NCBI GenBank assembly: GCA_028292185.1
Contig: JAQGMT010000044.1
Coordinates: forward strand, 1-6,679
From: Ramlibacter sp.
GTDB lineage: Bacteria; Pseudomonadota; Gammaproteobacteria; Burkholderiales; Burkholderiaceae_C
Direction: 5' to 3'
DNA length: 6,679 nucleotides
A program made the position numbers and the translations under genes. The notes below the pieces were generated by a model. It did not search any database. It was not told the DNA's origin and was given only the letters and a program-made list of their open reading frames with translations. The stretch's first letter is position 1. The number at the start of each line of letters is the position of its first letter. Shown here piece after piece: positions 5,854-6,679 of the stretch.

Positions 5854-6679
5854 ATGGCCCTCAACCTGCACTACCTGAAGGCCTTTCTCGTGGTCGTGGA
5901 AGAAGGCAGCATAAGCCGGGCGGCGAGCCGGCTGCTGGTAGCACAGCCAGCTCTTGGCCGTCAAATCCGCCTCCTCGAAGAATCCCTCGGCGCGAAACTG
6001 CTGGAACGTTTGCCGACCGGGGTGCAGCCCACGGCCGCAGGCCGTCTGTTGCTTGTGCACGCTCGAGATATTTTGCGGGAGGTCACGCGAGCGGAGGCAG
6101 CAATCAGCCCCTACGGCCAGGAAGCGCAGGGAGACGTTATCGTGGCTTTGCCCACATCCATCGTGGGCCAGGTTGCTGGCTCGCTCTTCCGGAGCGTTCA
6201 ATCGCGGTTTCCTCTGATCCGCTTGGTCTTGCGAGAAGGCGACAGCCATGTAATGCAAGAATGGATGCGCGACGGAACGGCCGACCTCGCATTGCTCCCA
6301 GAGGGCGACTCAGATGCCAGCCTGCACGCCACGGTTTGTGCCCGGCAGATGCTGTGCTTCTGCGGACGACCTGACTTGATTCCCGGCGGACTGCGACCAA
6401 TGCCGTTGATCGAAGCGTTGACCTATCCTCTCGCGATGTCCGTACGGCCAAATCGGCTGCGTCGCGTGGTAGACGACGCAGCGCGCCAGTTGGGCCTTAC
6501 CGTGCGGCCTGCTGTGGAATGCAGTTCAGGTCGCATGCTTTCGTTGCTGGCGCGCGATGGGGCGGCCTTCACCATTCAGCCTTGGGTTGGCCTTGTACCC
6601 GCGATCGTAGACGGTGTGGCAATTCTGCCCGTTGTAGAGCCCACAATGGTGCGCACCTTGGCTGTGGTTTGGAGCACGA
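5854..6679 (+). CDS. LysR-family transcriptional regulator, C-terminus cut off by window edge
   Basis: LysR-type regulators bind DNA as tetramers and commonly control an adjacent divergent gene in response to a small ligand. The frame is open from the ATG at 5854 to the right edge, 275 codons of a usual 295-310, so only about 20-35 residues are missing. An in-frame TGA directly precedes the ATG, which fixes the start at or after this codon. The N-terminus LNLHYLKAFLVVVEEGSISR leads into the winged helix: SRAASRLLVAQPALGRQIR (21-39), then LLEESLGAKLLER and PTAAGRLLL. A linker helix follows and the ligand-binding domain begins near residue 91 (GDVIVALPTS). The Shine-Dalgarno is weak. It likely regulates the divergent binding-protein/sulfatase pair. 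The visible sequence does not identify the inducer. Confidence 0.93.
   Translation, partial: MALNLHYLKAFLVVVEEGSISRAASRLLVAQPALGRQIRLLEESLGAKLLERLPTGVQPTAAGRLLLVHARDILREVTRAEAAISPYGQEAQGDVIVALPTSIVGQVAGSLFRSVQSRFPLIRLVLREGDSHVMQEWMRDGTADLALLPEGDSDASLHATVCARQMLCFCGRPDLIPGGLRPMPLIEALTYPLAMSVRPNRLRRVVDDAARQLGLTVRPAVECSSGRMLSLLARDGAAFTIQPWVGLVPAIVDGVAILPVVEPTMVRTLAVVWST

Noticed and set aside
5772..6374. 200-codon plus-strand open frame overlapping the LysR gene
   Set aside because: It is out of frame with the LysR-type helix-turn-helix and its product is Arg/Gly/Pro-rich without a domain, so it is a shadow.

Overview
The window looks like a betaproteobacterial chromosome. The RecN, NAD kinase and HrcA proteins read most like those of Burkholderiales, and my impression is Oxalobacteraceae (Massilia/Herbaspirillum-like). 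The genus is a judgement from remembered protein similarity, not from a search. The left half is very G+C-rich with strong G/C third-position bias. The right half is visibly less so.

Left half (1-3177), conserved housekeeping core: the minus strand carries nadK (NAD kinase) followed 16 bases later by recN (SMC-like DNA repair ATPase), whose C-terminal part runs off the left edge. Divergent from nadK, with 52 bases between the start codons, is hrcA, the heat-shock repressor. This hrcA / nadK-recN arrangement is common in betaproteobacteria.

Boundary (3178-3246): just after hrcA a TACAAT box is followed by 18 bases that match the 5' end of a tRNA (acceptor strand, U8, A9, GCTC of the D stem and part of the D loop). 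The tRNA then stops abruptly and unrelated sequence begins. This looks like a breakpoint between the core and an inserted or rearranged segment, or an assembly join.

Right half (3247-6679), accessory catabolic-type module: a minus-strand pair encodes an exported tripartite-tricarboxylate (TctC/Bug-type) solute-binding protein and, 3 bases downstream, a type I sulfatase with an intact CxPxR formylglycine motif. A divergent LysR-type regulator runs off the right edge. The 84-base gap between the binding protein and the regulator holds overlapping divergent promoter candidates and an imperfect palindrome, as expected for LysR control. A reasonable reading is a regulated module in which the binding protein captures a small organic acid or sulfate/phosphonate ester in the periplasm and the cytoplasmic sulfatase hydrolyses it. 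The membrane transporter subunits (TctA/TctB) and the formylglycine-generating enzyme are not in the window, and the substrate cannot be told from sequence.

I see no CRISPR array, insertion sequence, integrase or clearly new system here. The most notable item is the truncated tRNA at the core/accessory boundary.
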